DNA from: Myxococcota bacterium
GTDB taxonomy: Bacteria > Myxococcota_A > UBA9160 > UBA4427
DNA length: 64,000 nucleotides
Assembly (NCBI GenBank): GCA_041389495.1
Contig: JAWKRT010000002.1
Location: 124,001-188,000, forward strand
Direction of reading: 5' to 3'
The notes beneath the pieces were generated by a model. It had not been told where the DNA came from and did not search any database. It was given only the letters and a program-made list of their open reading frames with translations. The translations under genes and the position numbers were made by a program. Shown in pieces: positions 50,918-62,160 of this stretch (its first letter is position 1; every line of letters starts with the position of its first letter).

Positions 50918-51301
50918 CTAGCGCGCGCGCCTCGCTCCGGCGTCGCGGTCGTCGTCGCGCACATCGCGGTCGCCCGGCGCGGGGCGCGCGGGAAGCGCGA
51001 TGCGCGGGTCGTCGGGATGTGCGCGGTAGAGGATCACCGTGTGGCCGACGAGGCCGCACAGCTCGGCGCGCGCGCGCAGGGCGAGCTCGCGCGCGAGGCC
51101 CTTCTTGTCGTCGGGCGCGTGGAGGCGGACCTTCACGAGCTCGTGGTCCTCGAGCGCGCGGTCGATCGCGCGCGCGACGCCGTCGCTCACGCCTCCCTCG
51201 CCGACCTGCACGAGCGCCTTGCGCGGGTTCGCGAGGCCGCGCAGGTAGCGGCGCTGGAAGCCGGCGAGGCGCTTCGTCGGATCGTCGGGGGCGGTCGGCA
51301 C
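50918..51301 (-). CDS. yhbY: YhbY family CRM-domain RNA-binding protein
   Basis: The 127-residue protein has the CRM fold used by YhbY. LRGLANPRKALVQVGEGGVS contains the GxxG-like loop, followed by AIDRALEDHELVKVRLHAPD, LCGLVGHTVILYR and a basic tail. YhbY binds pre-50S ribosomal particles in E. coli. The GTG at 51301 has GAGG upstream. A Pro/Asp/Arg-rich C-terminal tail extends past the domain. It is transcribed away from the pilus ATPase gene. Confidence 0.88.
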   Translation of the reverse strand: MPTAPDDPTKRLAGFQRRYLRGLANPRKALVQVGEGGVSDGVARAIDRALEDHELVKVRLHAPDDKKGLARELALRARAELCGLVGHTVILYRAHPDDPRIALPARPAPGDRDVRDDDRDAGARRAR

Positions 51302-51340
51302 GTGCGGCCTCGGCGCGCGGCGCCGGGAGGCGGTGCGCGG

Positions 51341-51364
51341 CAATACGGCAATACGGCAATACGG
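51341..51364. repeat. three tandem copies of CAATACGG
   Basis: Three exact copies of an eight-base unit lie in the leader of the YhbY gene (minus strand) and upstream of the pilus ATPase. Being AT-richer than its surroundings, it may be a binding site or a slippage-prone tract. Confidence 0.8.
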
Positions 51365-51509
51365 CGAGTCGGCGAGCGCTGCGTCGGGCGCTGGCCTGGG
51401 GCGCCGCGGCGACGGACGGGCGGCAGGGTAGGGGCGCGCCGCCGCGCGCGCACGCGGGCGCATGCGCACCTCAACGGCAGCGCGGCGGCTGCCGATAGGC
51501 GCGCCTGTC

Positions 51510-53267
51510 ATGAGCGCCGCATCCACCAAGACGCCGTCGTTGCTGGGCCGCCTCGCGGTCAAGCTCGAGATGATCACGATGGAGCAGCTTCGCGACGCGA
51601 CGGCTGCCCAGGGCCGCCACCCCGAGAAGCGCCTCGGCGAGATCCTGCTCGAGCTCGGCCATCTCGACCGGGCGGCGCTCGACAAGCTCGAGAAGGTGCA
51701 GCGCGACGTCGTCGCCAAGCACCGCGCCAAGCGCGCGGCGGGTGCGAGCCCGCTCGCGGACGCCGAGAAGGTCGAGGCGGCGCCGGCGCCCACCGCGGCC
51801 GATCGCGCGCGCAAGGCCGCGCTGCCGCCGAGCGATGCCGATGCCGGCGCGCCGAATCCCTCCCGCAAGGCGCCGACCGCCGCGCCGCCGACTCCGTCCG
51901 CGGCGCCCGCAGAGGCGGCGAGCGGCGACGCGAGCGAGCTCGACTTCGCGATCGGCGACGACGTCCCGTACGTCGCGATCGGCGACGACGCCGGACCGGC
52001 GCCCGAGCTCGAGCTCGCCTCCGGCCCCGGCCACGCGTCCGCCCCCGAGCCCGCACCCGCCGCCGCGTCGGTAGCTGCGACCGATCCGCCGCCGATCCGC
52101 CCTTCGCCGGCGGAGGCCGTCGCGGCCGCGCGTCCGCCGGTGGCTGCCGAGGGCGCCGAGGTCGCGGGCGGCGAGCACGGCGACTCGCTCGATCTCGCGC
52201 TGTCGTTCGGCAGCGGCGAGCGCGAGCGGCTCGCGACGCTGCTCGGCGACGCCGTCGCCGGCGGCGCGAGCGACGTGCACGTGCACGCGGGCGCGCCGCT
52301 CAAGCTGCGCGTCAACGGCGCGCTCGCGGACACGGGCGCCGAGCCGCTCTCCGCGGACGCCGCGACGCAGCTCGTGCTCGCCGCGCTCACGCCGGCCGAG
52401 CAGCGCGAGCTCGCGCGCGCGGGCGAGATCGACAGCTGCCTCTCGCTCCCCGGCGTCGGGCGCTTCCGCATGAACGCCTATCGTCAGCAGCGCGGCTTCG
52501 ACGCCGTCTTCCGCGCGATCCCCGCGAAGCCGCCGACGCTCGAATCGCTCGGGCTCCCGAACGCGCTCGCGAAGTTCACCAACTACCACCAGGGCATGGT
52601 GCTCGTCACCGGGCCGGCGGGCTGTGGCAAGTCGTCGACCATGGCCGCGCTCGTGAACCTGATCAACGAGGAGCGCGACGAGCACATCCTCACGGTCGAG
52701 GACCCGATCGAGTACCTGCACGCGCCGAAGCGCTGCCTCGTGAACCAGCGCCACGCGGGACGCCACACGGGGAGCTTCGCGCGCGCCCTTCGCGCCGCGT
52801 TGCGCGAGGACCCCGACGTGATCGTGATCGGCGAGCTGCGCGACCTCGAGACCATCTCGCTCGCGATGACGGCCGCCGAGACGGGTCACTTCGTGCTCGC
52901 GACGCTGCACACGGCGAACGCCGTCCGCACCATCAACCGCATGATCGGCGCCTTCCCGTCGAACCGGCAGGACCAGGTGCGCACGATGCTCTCGGAGTCG
53001 CTGCGCGCCGTCATCTCGCAGCGCCTCGTGCCGACGGTCGACGGCTCGCGACGCGTGCCGGCGCTCGAGCTGCTCGTCATCAACAAGGCCATCGCGAATC
53101 TGATCCGCGACGAGAAGACGGTGCAGATCCGCTCGTCGATCCAGACCGGCTCGTCGCACGGCATGTGCCTGCTCGAGCAGTCGCTGAACGAGCTCGTCCG
53201 CGCCGGCACCATCGACAAGGAGACGGCGCTGTACATCGCCGAGGACAAGAAGCTCATCACCGCCTAG
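51510..53267 (+). CDS. hybrid pilus ATPase: GspE/MshE N-domain plus PilT core
   Basis: The 585-residue protein starts with a MshEN/GspE-like N-terminal helical domain (GRLAVKLEMITMEQL, then EILLELGHLDRAAL). A long Ala/Pro-rich linker (about residues 80-235) follows, then a PilT-like ATPase. Walker A is GPAGCGKSS with Lys374, the acidic box is ILTVEDPIEYLH, Walker B is DVIVIGELRD and the His box is HFVLATLHT. The core resembles retraction ATPases, not assembly PilB. The N-domain binds cyclic di-GMP in some relatives. It is followed after 27 bases by pilT. I chose the ATG at 51510 over an upstream GTG because it sits at the domain start. Confidence 0.88.
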   Translation: MSAASTKTPSLLGRLAVKLEMITMEQLRDATAAQGRHPEKRLGEILLELGHLDRAALDKLEKVQRDVVAKHRAKRAAGASPLADAEKVEAAPAPTAADRARKAALPPSDADAGAPNPSRKAPTAAPPTPSAAPAEAASGDASELDFAIGDDVPYVAIGDDAGPAPELELASGPGHASAPEPAPAAASVAATDPPPIRPSPAEAVAAARPPVAAEGAEVAGGEHGDSLDLALSFGSGERERLATLLGDAVAGGASDVHVHAGAPLKLRVNGALADTGAEPLSADAATQLVLAALTPAEQRELARAGEIDSCLSLPGVGRFRMNAYRQQRGFDAVFRAIPAKPPTLESLGLPNALAKFTNYHQGMVLVTGPAGCGKSSTMAALVNLINEERDEHILTVEDPIEYLHAPKRCLVNQRHAGRHTGSFARALRAALREDPDVIVIGELRDLETISLAMTAAETGHFVLATLHTANAVRTINRMIGAFPSNRQDQVRTMLSESLRAVISQRLVPTVDGSRRVPALELLVINKAIANLIRDEKTVQIRSSIQTGSSHGMCLLEQSLNELVRAGTIDKETALYIAEDKKLITA

Positions 53268-53294
53268 CGAGCTGGGCCGACGAAGGAACGACGC

Positions 53295-54356
53295 GTGGCA
53301 CGACTCGACGAGATGCTCGTCTACCTCAAGGACAACGACGGCTCGGACCTGCACCTCGCCGCGGGGCTCGAGCCGCGAATCCGCGCGAAGGGGCGCATCC
53401 GCGCGATCGAGGGGCGCGACCGGCTCGCCGACGCCGAGCTCCGCGGGCTGCTCGAGGAGCTCGCCACCCCGAAGCACTGGAACGAGTACGTCGCGACCAA
53501 CGACGTCGACTTCGCCTACGGACTCGAGGGCGTCGCGCGCTTCCGCGCCAACTACTTCGTGCAGGAGAACGGCGCAGGCGCCGTCTTCCGCATCATCCCC
53601 GAAGAGATCGTCCCGATCGACAAGCTGAAGCTGCCGGAGGCGATCCGCGGGCTCGCGAACCTGCGCGAGGGGCTCGTGCTCGTGACGGGGCCGACCGGCT
53701 CGGGCAAGTCGACGACGCTCGCCGCGATCATCAACGAGATCAACGCGAACAAGAGCCGGCACATCGTCACGATCGAGGACCCGGTCGAGTTCGTGCACCA
53801 GAACCGCAAGGCCGTCTTCTCGCACCGCGAGGTCGGGCTGCACACGCTCGGGTTCGGCCCGGCGCTGCGCGCGGCGATCCGCCAGGACGCGGACGTCATC
53901 CTCGTGGGCGAGATGCGCGAGCGCGAGACGATCTCGCTCGCCATCACGGCGGCCGAGATGGGCATGCTCGTGTTCGGGACGCTGCACACCAACAACGCCG
54001 CGAAGACGATCGACCGCATCATCGACGCGTTCCCGGCCGACGAGCAGAACATGGTGCGGCTCTCGCTCTCCGAGTCGCTCGCGGGCATCGTCTCGCAGCT
54101 GCTGCTCCCGACGGCCGACGGCAAGGGACGCGTCGCCGCGAACGAGATCCTGCTGCGCACGCCCGGGCTGCCGAACGTGATCCGCGAGAACAACGGCCAG
54201 ATGCTCTACTCGATCATCCAGAGCGGGAAGACGCAGGGCATGCAGGCGATGGACGACGTGCTCTGGGACTACTGCCAGCAGGGGCGCATCACGCCGCACG
54301 ACGCCTACATGAAGGCGACGGACAAGGCGCGCTTCGAGCCGCTCGTGAAGGAGTAG
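53295..54356 (+). CDS. pilT: type IV pilus retraction ATPase PilT
   Basis: The 353-residue protein is a complete PilT/PilU ATPase. It has SDLHLAAGLEPRIRAKG at the N-terminus, GVARFRANYFVQENGAGAVF, Walker A GPTGSGKST with Lys138, HIVTIEDPVEFVH, Walker B DVILVGEMRERET and FGTLHTNNAAKTIDRI. PilT hexamers depolymerise pili for twitching and DNA uptake at the inner membrane base. It follows the hybrid ATPase, so both motors are co-expressed. A long hairpin lies after its stop. PilT and PilU cannot be told apart safely. Confidence 0.95.
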   Translation: MARLDEMLVYLKDNDGSDLHLAAGLEPRIRAKGRIRAIEGRDRLADAELRGLLEELATPKHWNEYVATNDVDFAYGLEGVARFRANYFVQENGAGAVFRIIPEEIVPIDKLKLPEAIRGLANLREGLVLVTGPTGSGKSTTLAAIINEINANKSRHIVTIEDPVEFVHQNRKAVFSHREVGLHTLGFGPALRAAIRQDADVILVGEMRERETISLAITAAEMGMLVFGTLHTNNAAKTIDRIIDAFPADEQNMVRLSLSESLAGIVSQLLLPTADGKGRVAANEILLRTPGLPNVIRENNGQMLYSIIQSGKTQGMQAMDDVLWDYCQQGRITPHDAYMKATDKARFEPLVKE

Positions 54357-54363
54357 GCGCTGG

Positions 54364-54385
54364 CGCGCGCCGCTTGCGGCGCGCG
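54364..54385. terminator. ten-base-pair GC hairpin after pilT
   Basis: Arms 54364-54373 and 54376-54385 are perfect complements around a TT loop, eight bases after the pilT stop. There is no following T-run. Confidence 0.4.
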
Positions 54386-54438
54386 GACGAGGTGCCACCC
54401 TGCGTCGGCCCGCGCTCGCCCGGCCGGGCGGAGAGCGC

Positions 54439-55638
54439 ATGCTTCGTTGGCTCTGGCTCGTTCCGGCGATCGCGGTCTTCGGCGCGCTCGCCTTCCTGAC
54501 GCACGGCTACGTCGTCGAGCGCATGGTGCGCGAGGCCGGCCTCGCCGAGCCGCTCGCCACGTGGCTCGGGGCGGGCGTGTGGTTCGGGCTCGCGCTGATC
54601 GTCGCGCAGCCGCTCGCCGAGCGTCTCGCGCCGCGCGCCGTCGGGCGCGCCGTCGCCGTTCCCGCCTACCTGTGGATGGGCGTGCTGTTCCTGCTGATCG
54701 TCGCGCTCGCCGCGTCGGACGCGGTGCTCGCGCTCGGCGTGCGCGCGGCGCACGCGGCCGGCGCCGTCGCGACCGCGACGCCCGCGGTCGGCGCCGAGCG
54801 CGCGGCGGTCGTCGCCACCGTCGTGCTCGCGGCCGCGGCCCTCGGGGTGCGCAACGCGCTGCGCGGGCCGCGCGACGTGCGCGTCGAGCTCGTGCTCGCG
54901 CGCTGGCCGCGCGAGCTCGACGGCTACCGCATCGTCCAGGTGAGCGACGTCCACATCGGCCCGATGCTCGGCGCGCGCTTCGCTCGCGAGATCGCGCGGC
55001 GCGTGAACGCGCTCGCGCCCGACCTCGTCGCGGTGACGGGCGACCTCGTCGATGGCCGCGCCGACCACCTCGCCGACGAGGTCGCGCCGCTCGCCGCCTT
55101 GCGCGCGCGCGACGGCGTCTTCTTCGTCACCGGGAACCACGACTTCTACTCGGGCGCCGACGTCTGGTCGCGGCGCGTCGAGGAGCTGGGCATGCGCGCG
55201 CTCCGCAACGAGGCCGTCCTGGTCGAGCGCGCGGGTGCGCGCTTCGCGCTCGCGGGCGTCGACGACCACCGCGCCGCGATGCTCCCGGGCGAGGGCGGCG
55301 AGGACCTCGACCGCGCGCTCGAGGGCGTGTCTCCGTCCGACGCGCTCGTGCTGCTCGCGCACGACCCGTCGACGTTCGCGCGCGCGCACGCGATGGGCGT
55401 CGACCTCCAGCTCTCGGGCCACACGCACGGCGGGCAGATCTGGCCGTTCCGCTGGCTCGTGCGCCTCGCCGTGCCCTTCGTCGAGGGCGTCCACCGGCGC
55501 GGCGCGGCGCAGCTGTACGTGAGCCGGGGGACGGGCTTCTGGGGGCCGCCGATGCGGCTCGGCGCCCCGGCGGAGATCACGGAGCTCGTGCTGCGCGCGC
55601 CCGCCGCTGGCAGCGGCGCGCGCGCCGCAGGAAACTGA
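54439..55638 (+). CDS. membrane-anchored calcineurin-like metallophosphoesterase
   Basis: The 399-residue protein has four N-terminal membrane spans (about residues 5-150) and a calcineurin-like phosphoesterase domain. The metal ligands are visible in VSDVHIGPM, VTGDLVDG, TGNHDFY and LSGHTHGGQ. This is the YkuE/YaeI-like layout of phosphodiesterases acting on lipids, such as UDP-diacylglucosamine-type or phosphatidyl substrates. The start ATG follows a GGAG-type site. Its phosphoesterase domain probably lies at the inner membrane surface. No linked pathway gene helps to fix the substrate. Confidence 0.9.
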   Translation: MLRWLWLVPAIAVFGALAFLTHGYVVERMVREAGLAEPLATWLGAGVWFGLALIVAQPLAERLAPRAVGRAVAVPAYLWMGVLFLLIVALAASDAVLALGVRAAHAAGAVATATPAVGAERAAVVATVVLAAAALGVRNALRGPRDVRVELVLARWPRELDGYRIVQVSDVHIGPMLGARFAREIARRVNALAPDLVAVTGDLVDGRADHLADEVAPLAALRARDGVFFVTGNHDFYSGADVWSRRVEELGMRALRNEAVLVERAGARFALAGVDDHRAAMLPGEGGEDLDRALEGVSPSDALVLLAHDPSTFARAHAMGVDLQLSGHTHGGQIWPFRWLVRLAVPFVEGVHRRGAAQLYVSRGTGFWGPPMRLGAPAEITELVLRAPAAGSGARAAGN

Positions 55639-55683
55639 CGCGCCGCGCCGGAGCGCGCGAGCGGGAAGAGAGAGGAGACCGCG

Positions 55684-56919
55684 ATGATCGAATGGAGCGA
55701 GCAGCACCTCCTGATCCGCGACGCCGTGCGTCGCTTCATCGAGGCGGAGATCGTCCCGAACCTCGACGAGCTCGAGCACGGCGACCTGCCGCCCTACGAC
55801 ATCCTGCGCAAGCTCTACGCGACGTTCGGCATCGACGAGCTCAACCGCGCGCGCTTCGCGAAGATGATCGAGAAGGCGAAGTCGGGCGGCGCCGACGCGG
55901 CGCCGCGCAGCGACGAGGAGCGCGGCGATCGCAGCGACGGCGCCGCGATGCAGCTCATCCCGATCATCGAGCTCTGTCGCTACTGCCCGGGCATGGTGAC
56001 GGCGATGGGCGTCTCGGTCGGGCTCACGGGCAGCGCGGTGATGTCGAAGGGCACGATCGAGCAGAAGGAGCGCTGGGGGCTCGACCTGCTCACGTTCGCG
56101 AAGGTGGGCGCCTGGGCGATCACCGAGCCCGGCTCCGGCTCCGACGCGTTCGGCGGCATGAAGGCGAGCGCCCGGCGCGAAGGCGACGAGTTCGTGCTGA
56201 ACGGCTCGAAGACCTTCATCACGAACGGGCCCCACGCGGACACGATCGTGTTCATCTGCAAGCTCGACGAGGCGGGTGTCGACCCGCGCGACCGCCGCAT
56301 CCTGAACTTCGTGCTCGACCGCGGCATGCCCGGCCTCGAGCAGTCGAAGCCGCTCCGCAAGATGGGCATGCACTCGTCGCCGACCGGCGAGCTCTTCCTG
56401 AACGACGTGCGCGTCGGAATGGACCGCCTGCTCGGTGGCGAGAAGGCACTCGAGAAGGGGTCGGGGCGCTCGAGCGCGAAGGACACCTTCCAGACCGAGC
56501 GCAGCGGCGTCGCCGCGATGGCGCTCGGCATCGTCGAGCGGTGCCTCGAGCTGTCGGTCGCGTACGCGAAGGAGCGCGTCCAGTTCGGGCAGCCGATCGG
56601 GCAGTTCCAGCTCATCCAGGACAAGCTCGCGCGCATGGAGGTCGCGCGCGTGAACCTGCAGAACCTCGTCTTCCGCGTGATCGAGGGGGCGGCCGTCGGC
56701 CGGCCGATGACGCTCGCCGAGGCGTCGGCGATGAAGCTCTACGCCGCGCGCGCCGCCGTCGAGGTGTCGATGGAGGCCGTGCAGGTGTTCGGCGGGAACG
56801 GGTACATGTCCGAGTACCGCGTCGAGCAGCTCGCGCGCGATGCCAAGGTGCTGCAGATCTACGCCGGCACCGACGAGATGCAGATCCGCGCGATCGCGCT
56901 CGACCTGCTCAAGGGATAG
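55684..56919 (+). CDS. acyl-CoA dehydrogenase
   Basis: The 411-residue protein is a flavoprotein dehydrogenase. The central part has AITEPGSGSDAFGGM and FITNGPHADTIVF, and the C-terminal domain has ERVQFGQPIGQFQLIQDKLA and QVFGGNGYMSEYRVEQ. In most members the base Glu lies in YEGT; here that site is Ala394 (IYAGTDEMQ). A Glu at residue 272 in QTERSGVAAM corresponds to the relocated base of isovaleryl- and long-chain-type enzymes. It introduces a 2,3-double bond into acyl-CoA using FAD. The ATG has GAGAGGAG upstream. Confidence 0.92.
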   Translation: MIEWSEQHLLIRDAVRRFIEAEIVPNLDELEHGDLPPYDILRKLYATFGIDELNRARFAKMIEKAKSGGADAAPRSDEERGDRSDGAAMQLIPIIELCRYCPGMVTAMGVSVGLTGSAVMSKGTIEQKERWGLDLLTFAKVGAWAITEPGSGSDAFGGMKASARREGDEFVLNGSKTFITNGPHADTIVFICKLDEAGVDPRDRRILNFVLDRGMPGLEQSKPLRKMGMHSSPTGELFLNDVRVGMDRLLGGEKALEKGSGRSSAKDTFQTERSGVAAMALGIVERCLELSVAYAKERVQFGQPIGQFQLIQDKLARMEVARVNLQNLVFRVIEGAAVGRPMTLAEASAMKLYAARAAVEVSMEAVQVFGGNGYMSEYRVEQLARDAKVLQIYAGTDEMQIRAIALDLLKG

Positions 56920-56925
56920 CCGGGG

Positions 56926-57336
56926 GTGCCGGTCGAGCGGCTGCGCATCGAGGTGCCCGGCCGCGGCCTCCGGGAGATCACGCGCGAGGTCGGCGCCGCC
57001 GTCGCGCGCGCGGGCGTCGCGGAGGGGCTCTGCACGGTCTTCGTGCGCCACACGTCGGCGAGCCTCGTGATCCAGGAGAACGCCGACCCGTCGGCCGCCC
57101 GCGACCTCGAAGCGTTCCTCGACCGCCTCGTCCCGGAAGGCGACGCCCTGTTCACGCATACGGCCGAAGGTGCGGACGACATGCCGGCCCACGTGAAGTC
57201 CGCTCTCACTGCAACCTCCGTGGCCATCCCGGTGTTAGGCGGGAGGCTCGGCCTCGGGACGTGGCAGGGCGTGTTCCTGTGGGAGCACCGCCGGAGGCGG
57301 GGCGCACGCGAGGTGCTGGTCCACACGGGCGTGTGA
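56926..57336 (+). CDS. yjbQ: YjbQ/UPF0047 family protein
   Basis: The 136-residue protein matches YjbQ/UPF0047. It has FVRHTSASLVIQENADPSA with the conserved His and Asn-Asp, then HVKSALTATSVAIPVLGG and the closing LGTWQGVFLWEHR with conserved His-Arg. YjbQ proteins show weak thiamine-phosphate-synthase activity in E. coli, but their true role is uncertain. The GTG at 56926 follows the dehydrogenase stop by six bases, so it is probably in its operon. A hairpin follows the stop. Confidence 0.92.
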   Translation: MPVERLRIEVPGRGLREITREVGAAVARAGVAEGLCTVFVRHTSASLVIQENADPSAARDLEAFLDRLVPEGDALFTHTAEGADDMPAHVKSALTATSVAIPVLGGRLGLGTWQGVFLWEHRRRRGAREVLVHTGV

Positions 57337-57340
57337 CCGG

Positions 57341-57360
57341 GCGGCGCGCGCCGGCGCCGC
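57341..57360. terminator. hairpin after yjbQ
   Basis: Seven-base arms 57341-57347 and 57354-57360 are perfect complements around a six-base loop, four bases after the yjbQ stop. Confidence 0.35.
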
Positions 57361-57435
57361 TCCCGGGCGCGCGGTGCCGGGCCGGGCCGTGCACCGCGGT
57401 CAAGCGGCCCGGTGCAGGGCCCGATACGGCGCGCC

Positions 57436-57843
57436 ATGCACGCGCCGCGCGATCCGATCTCCGACGCCTTCCCGCACGTGCCGCGGCGTCGCGCGCGCCG
57501 CAGCCGCCGCCGCTCGCGACGGGCCGCCCGGTTGATCGCCCCGTTCGGTCTCCTCGCGCTGCTCGCCGTGCTCTCGATGGGAACGATCAAGATCGTCGAG
57601 GTCGCGGTGCCGACGCCGTCGCAGGGAGCACGGCTCCCCGATCGCGGCTTCGCCGAGAGCGAGCGCGTCTCGGGCCCGCACGAGCTCGAGTCCGTGCTCG
57701 ACCGGCGCTACGTCCCGCGCGTCGAGGTGCCGGGCGAGCGGCTGTCGTTCGGAGAGGAAGACGACGCCCTCGCGCCGTTCCTGCCGCCGCAGGTCGCCGG
57801 CGGCGACGACCTCGACGCCGCGCTTCTCGACGCGGCGTACTAG
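57436..57843 (+). CDS. single-pass membrane hypothetical protein
   Basis: The 135-residue product has a very basic start (PRRRARRSRRRSRRAARL), then one membrane span (IAPFGLLALLAVLSMGTI). A periplasmic part of about 80 residues follows, containing RRYVPRVEVPGERLSFGEED. I recognise no family. I chose the ATG at 57436 over a GTG at 57412 because it starts closer to the hydrophobic part. It lies just before the FKBP gene on the other strand. Topology is inferred from the positive-inside rule. Confidence 0.5.
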   Translation: MHAPRDPISDAFPHVPRRRARRSRRRSRRAARLIAPFGLLALLAVLSMGTIKIVEVAVPTPSQGARLPDRGFAESERVSGPHELESVLDRRYVPRVEVPGERLSFGEEDDALAPFLPPQVAGGDDLDAALLDAAY

Positions 57844-57880
57844 CGAGCGACGCGCGGCGCCGTTCGCGCGATGCGCCGCG

Positions 57881-58564
57881 CTACTTCACGATCTCGAGCA
57901 GCTCGACCTCGAACACGAGCGCGGCGCCGCCCTTGATGGCGGGAGGGGCGCCGGCGTCGCCGTAGGCGACGTCCGACGGGCACAGCAGGCGGCTCTTCCC
58001 GCCGACGCGCATCGTGGTGACGCCGTCCTGCCAGCACTTCACGACGCCCGCGAGCGGCGTGCGGAACGGCTGGCCGCGCTCGACCGACGAATCGAAGACG
58101 CTGCCGTCGCGCAGCGTGCCGTGGTAGTGGACGACCACGGTGTCGCTCACGGTCGGCTGGTCGCCGGTTCCGGCGCGGAGCTCGTCGACGAGCACGCCGC
58201 TCTCGAGCCTGCGCACGCCGGGCTTGCGCGCCTCGGCGTCGAGGAAGGCCTGCGAAGCCTGCTTCTCGACGGCGGCCGCCGCGCTCGCGCGCGACTGCAT
58301 CAGCTCCCGGATGCGCGGGCCGTACGTCTGCCCGTCGAGGTCCATCGCATTCCCCGCCAGGGCGTCGCGCATGCCGCGCTGCACCACCGCGAGCTCGTCG
58401 GCGCTGAGCGCGAACGGCGCGAGGTTGCGCGCGGCGAGCGTGCCGAGGAAGTAGAGCGTCTTCTCCTCGTCGGTCTTCGGCGGGCCATCGGCGGCGAACG
58501 ACGCGGCTGCGACGAACGATCCGAGGGCGAGTGCGAGCACGGCAACGAGCGGGCGCGGGATCAT
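57881..58564 (-). CDS. exported FKBP-type peptidyl-prolyl isomerase
   Basis: The 227-residue product has a signal peptide (a hydrophobic run ending AASFAA), an N-terminal helical dimerisation domain of about 100 residues (with DEEKTLYFLGTLAARNLAPF), and an FKBP domain. The last shows VVVHYHGTLRDGSVFDSS, GVVKCWQDGVTTMRVGGKS and GAALVFEVELLEIVK. It is the Mip/FkpA layout, acting on proline bonds in the periplasm. GGAGGGA precedes the ATG. Confidence 0.93.
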   Translation of the reverse strand: MIPRPLVAVLALALGSFVAAASFAADGPPKTDEEKTLYFLGTLAARNLAPFALSADELAVVQRGMRDALAGNAMDLDGQTYGPRIRELMQSRASAAAAVEKQASQAFLDAEARKPGVRRLESGVLVDELRAGTGDQPTVSDTVVVHYHGTLRDGSVFDSSVERGQPFRTPLAGVVKCWQDGVTTMRVGGKSRLLCPSDVAYGDAGAPPAIKGGAALVFEVELLEIVK

Positions 58565-58604
58565 CGATTCCCTCCGTGGGCGTCGCGGGACGCGAAGGCG
58601 CGCG

Positions 58605-58610
58605 AGCATA
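58605..58610 (-). promoter_or_regulatory. putative -10 box TATGCT
   Basis: On the minus strand TATGCT lies 40 bases before the FKBP start at 58564, with the ribosome site between. Confidence 0.45.
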
Positions 58611-58670
58611 CCAACGGACGTGGGGCGCGCTCGCGCGCGGCCGGGCTCGGATGCCGTCCGGTGTGCGCCG

Positions 58671-61550
<2,880 letters not shown>

Positions 61551-61561
61551 GACGGCGGGCG

Positions 61562-61567
61562 AGTCTA
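61562..61567 (-). promoter_or_regulatory. putative -10 box TAGACT before uvrA
   Basis: On the minus strand GCGTAGACTCGC ends close to the uvrA ATG at 61550. No LexA-type inverted repeat is obvious around it. Confidence 0.45.
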
Positions 61568-61741
61568 CGCGAGCGAACGGGCCGGCGAAACTACGGCGAA
61601 GACGCGTCGCTGCCGCGCGGGCGCCGCTCGCGTCTTCAGTCGCCCCATGCGGTCGCCGATAGTCGCGCGGTGCGAGGCCCGCGGTAGCGCCTCGCCTCGA
61701 GTCGAGCCCGGCTTCAACGTACGGGCAGGAGGGACCCCGGG

Positions 61742-62095
61742 ATGTTCGGTCAGACCCAGCCTCGCAGCGCCGGCCGCGCGCGGCGGATCGTGGCGGCGCT
61801 CTGCGCGATCGCTCTCGTCACCTGCGTCGGCGCCAGCACGAGCTTCGCCATGGACGACGCGGACATGGAGTGGGAGGCCGCGATGCCGGCCGACGTCGCC
61901 GCGTCCGATCCCTCCGCCGACGCCCTCTTCCTCCGCCCCCTCGGCCTCGCGGCGCTCGTCATGGGCGTCGCGCTCTTCGTTCCCGCGGCCGCCATCACGC
62001 TCGTGACGCGACCTCACGAGATCGGCAAGCCGCTCCAGGGCCTCGTCATCGCGCCGGCCCGCTACGTCTGGGCGGACGGTCTCGGCAAGCACTGA
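61742..62095 (+). CDS. small exported membrane protein with RPL...Y-W...LG signature
   Basis: The 117-residue product has a signal peptide (ending near SFAM), a short acidic spacer, then LFLRPLGLAALVMGVALFV and a second part ending VIAPARYVWADGLG. These two parts match, in the same order, the end of the 183-residue protein at 15524, so the two are probable paralogues. I do not know the family's function. GGAGGG lies before the ATG. A 17-base-pair terminator follows 65 bases after the stop. Confidence 0.6.
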   Translation: MFGQTQPRSAGRARRIVAALCAIALVTCVGASTSFAMDDADMEWEAAMPADVAASDPSADALFLRPLGLAALVMGVALFVPAAAITLVTRPHEIGKPLQGLVIAPARYVWADGLGKH

Positions 62096-62160
62096 TCGAC
62101 GCGCGCGCCGATCTCCGCCACGGCGGCGGGCGGCGCGCGGAGCACCGAAGGATCCGCAAC

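Noticed and set aside
51496..51501. TAGGCG as a -10 box for the pilus ATPase
   Set aside because: It lacks the final T of the pattern; I kept it out of the promoter set.
51471..54440. 989-codon open frame on the minus strand opposite the pilus ATPases
   Set aside because: It mirrors two clear ATPase genes in the opposite frame, has no family motif and is rich in Arg, Glu and His as expected of a GC-rich shadow.
54289..57192. 967-codon open frame on the minus strand
   Set aside because: It runs opposite the phosphoesterase and acyl-CoA dehydrogenase genes and shows only low-complexity Arg/Glu/His content.
57425..57430. TACGGC before the hypothetical protein at 57436
   Set aside because: It ends in C rather than T and lies almost at the start codon; too weak.
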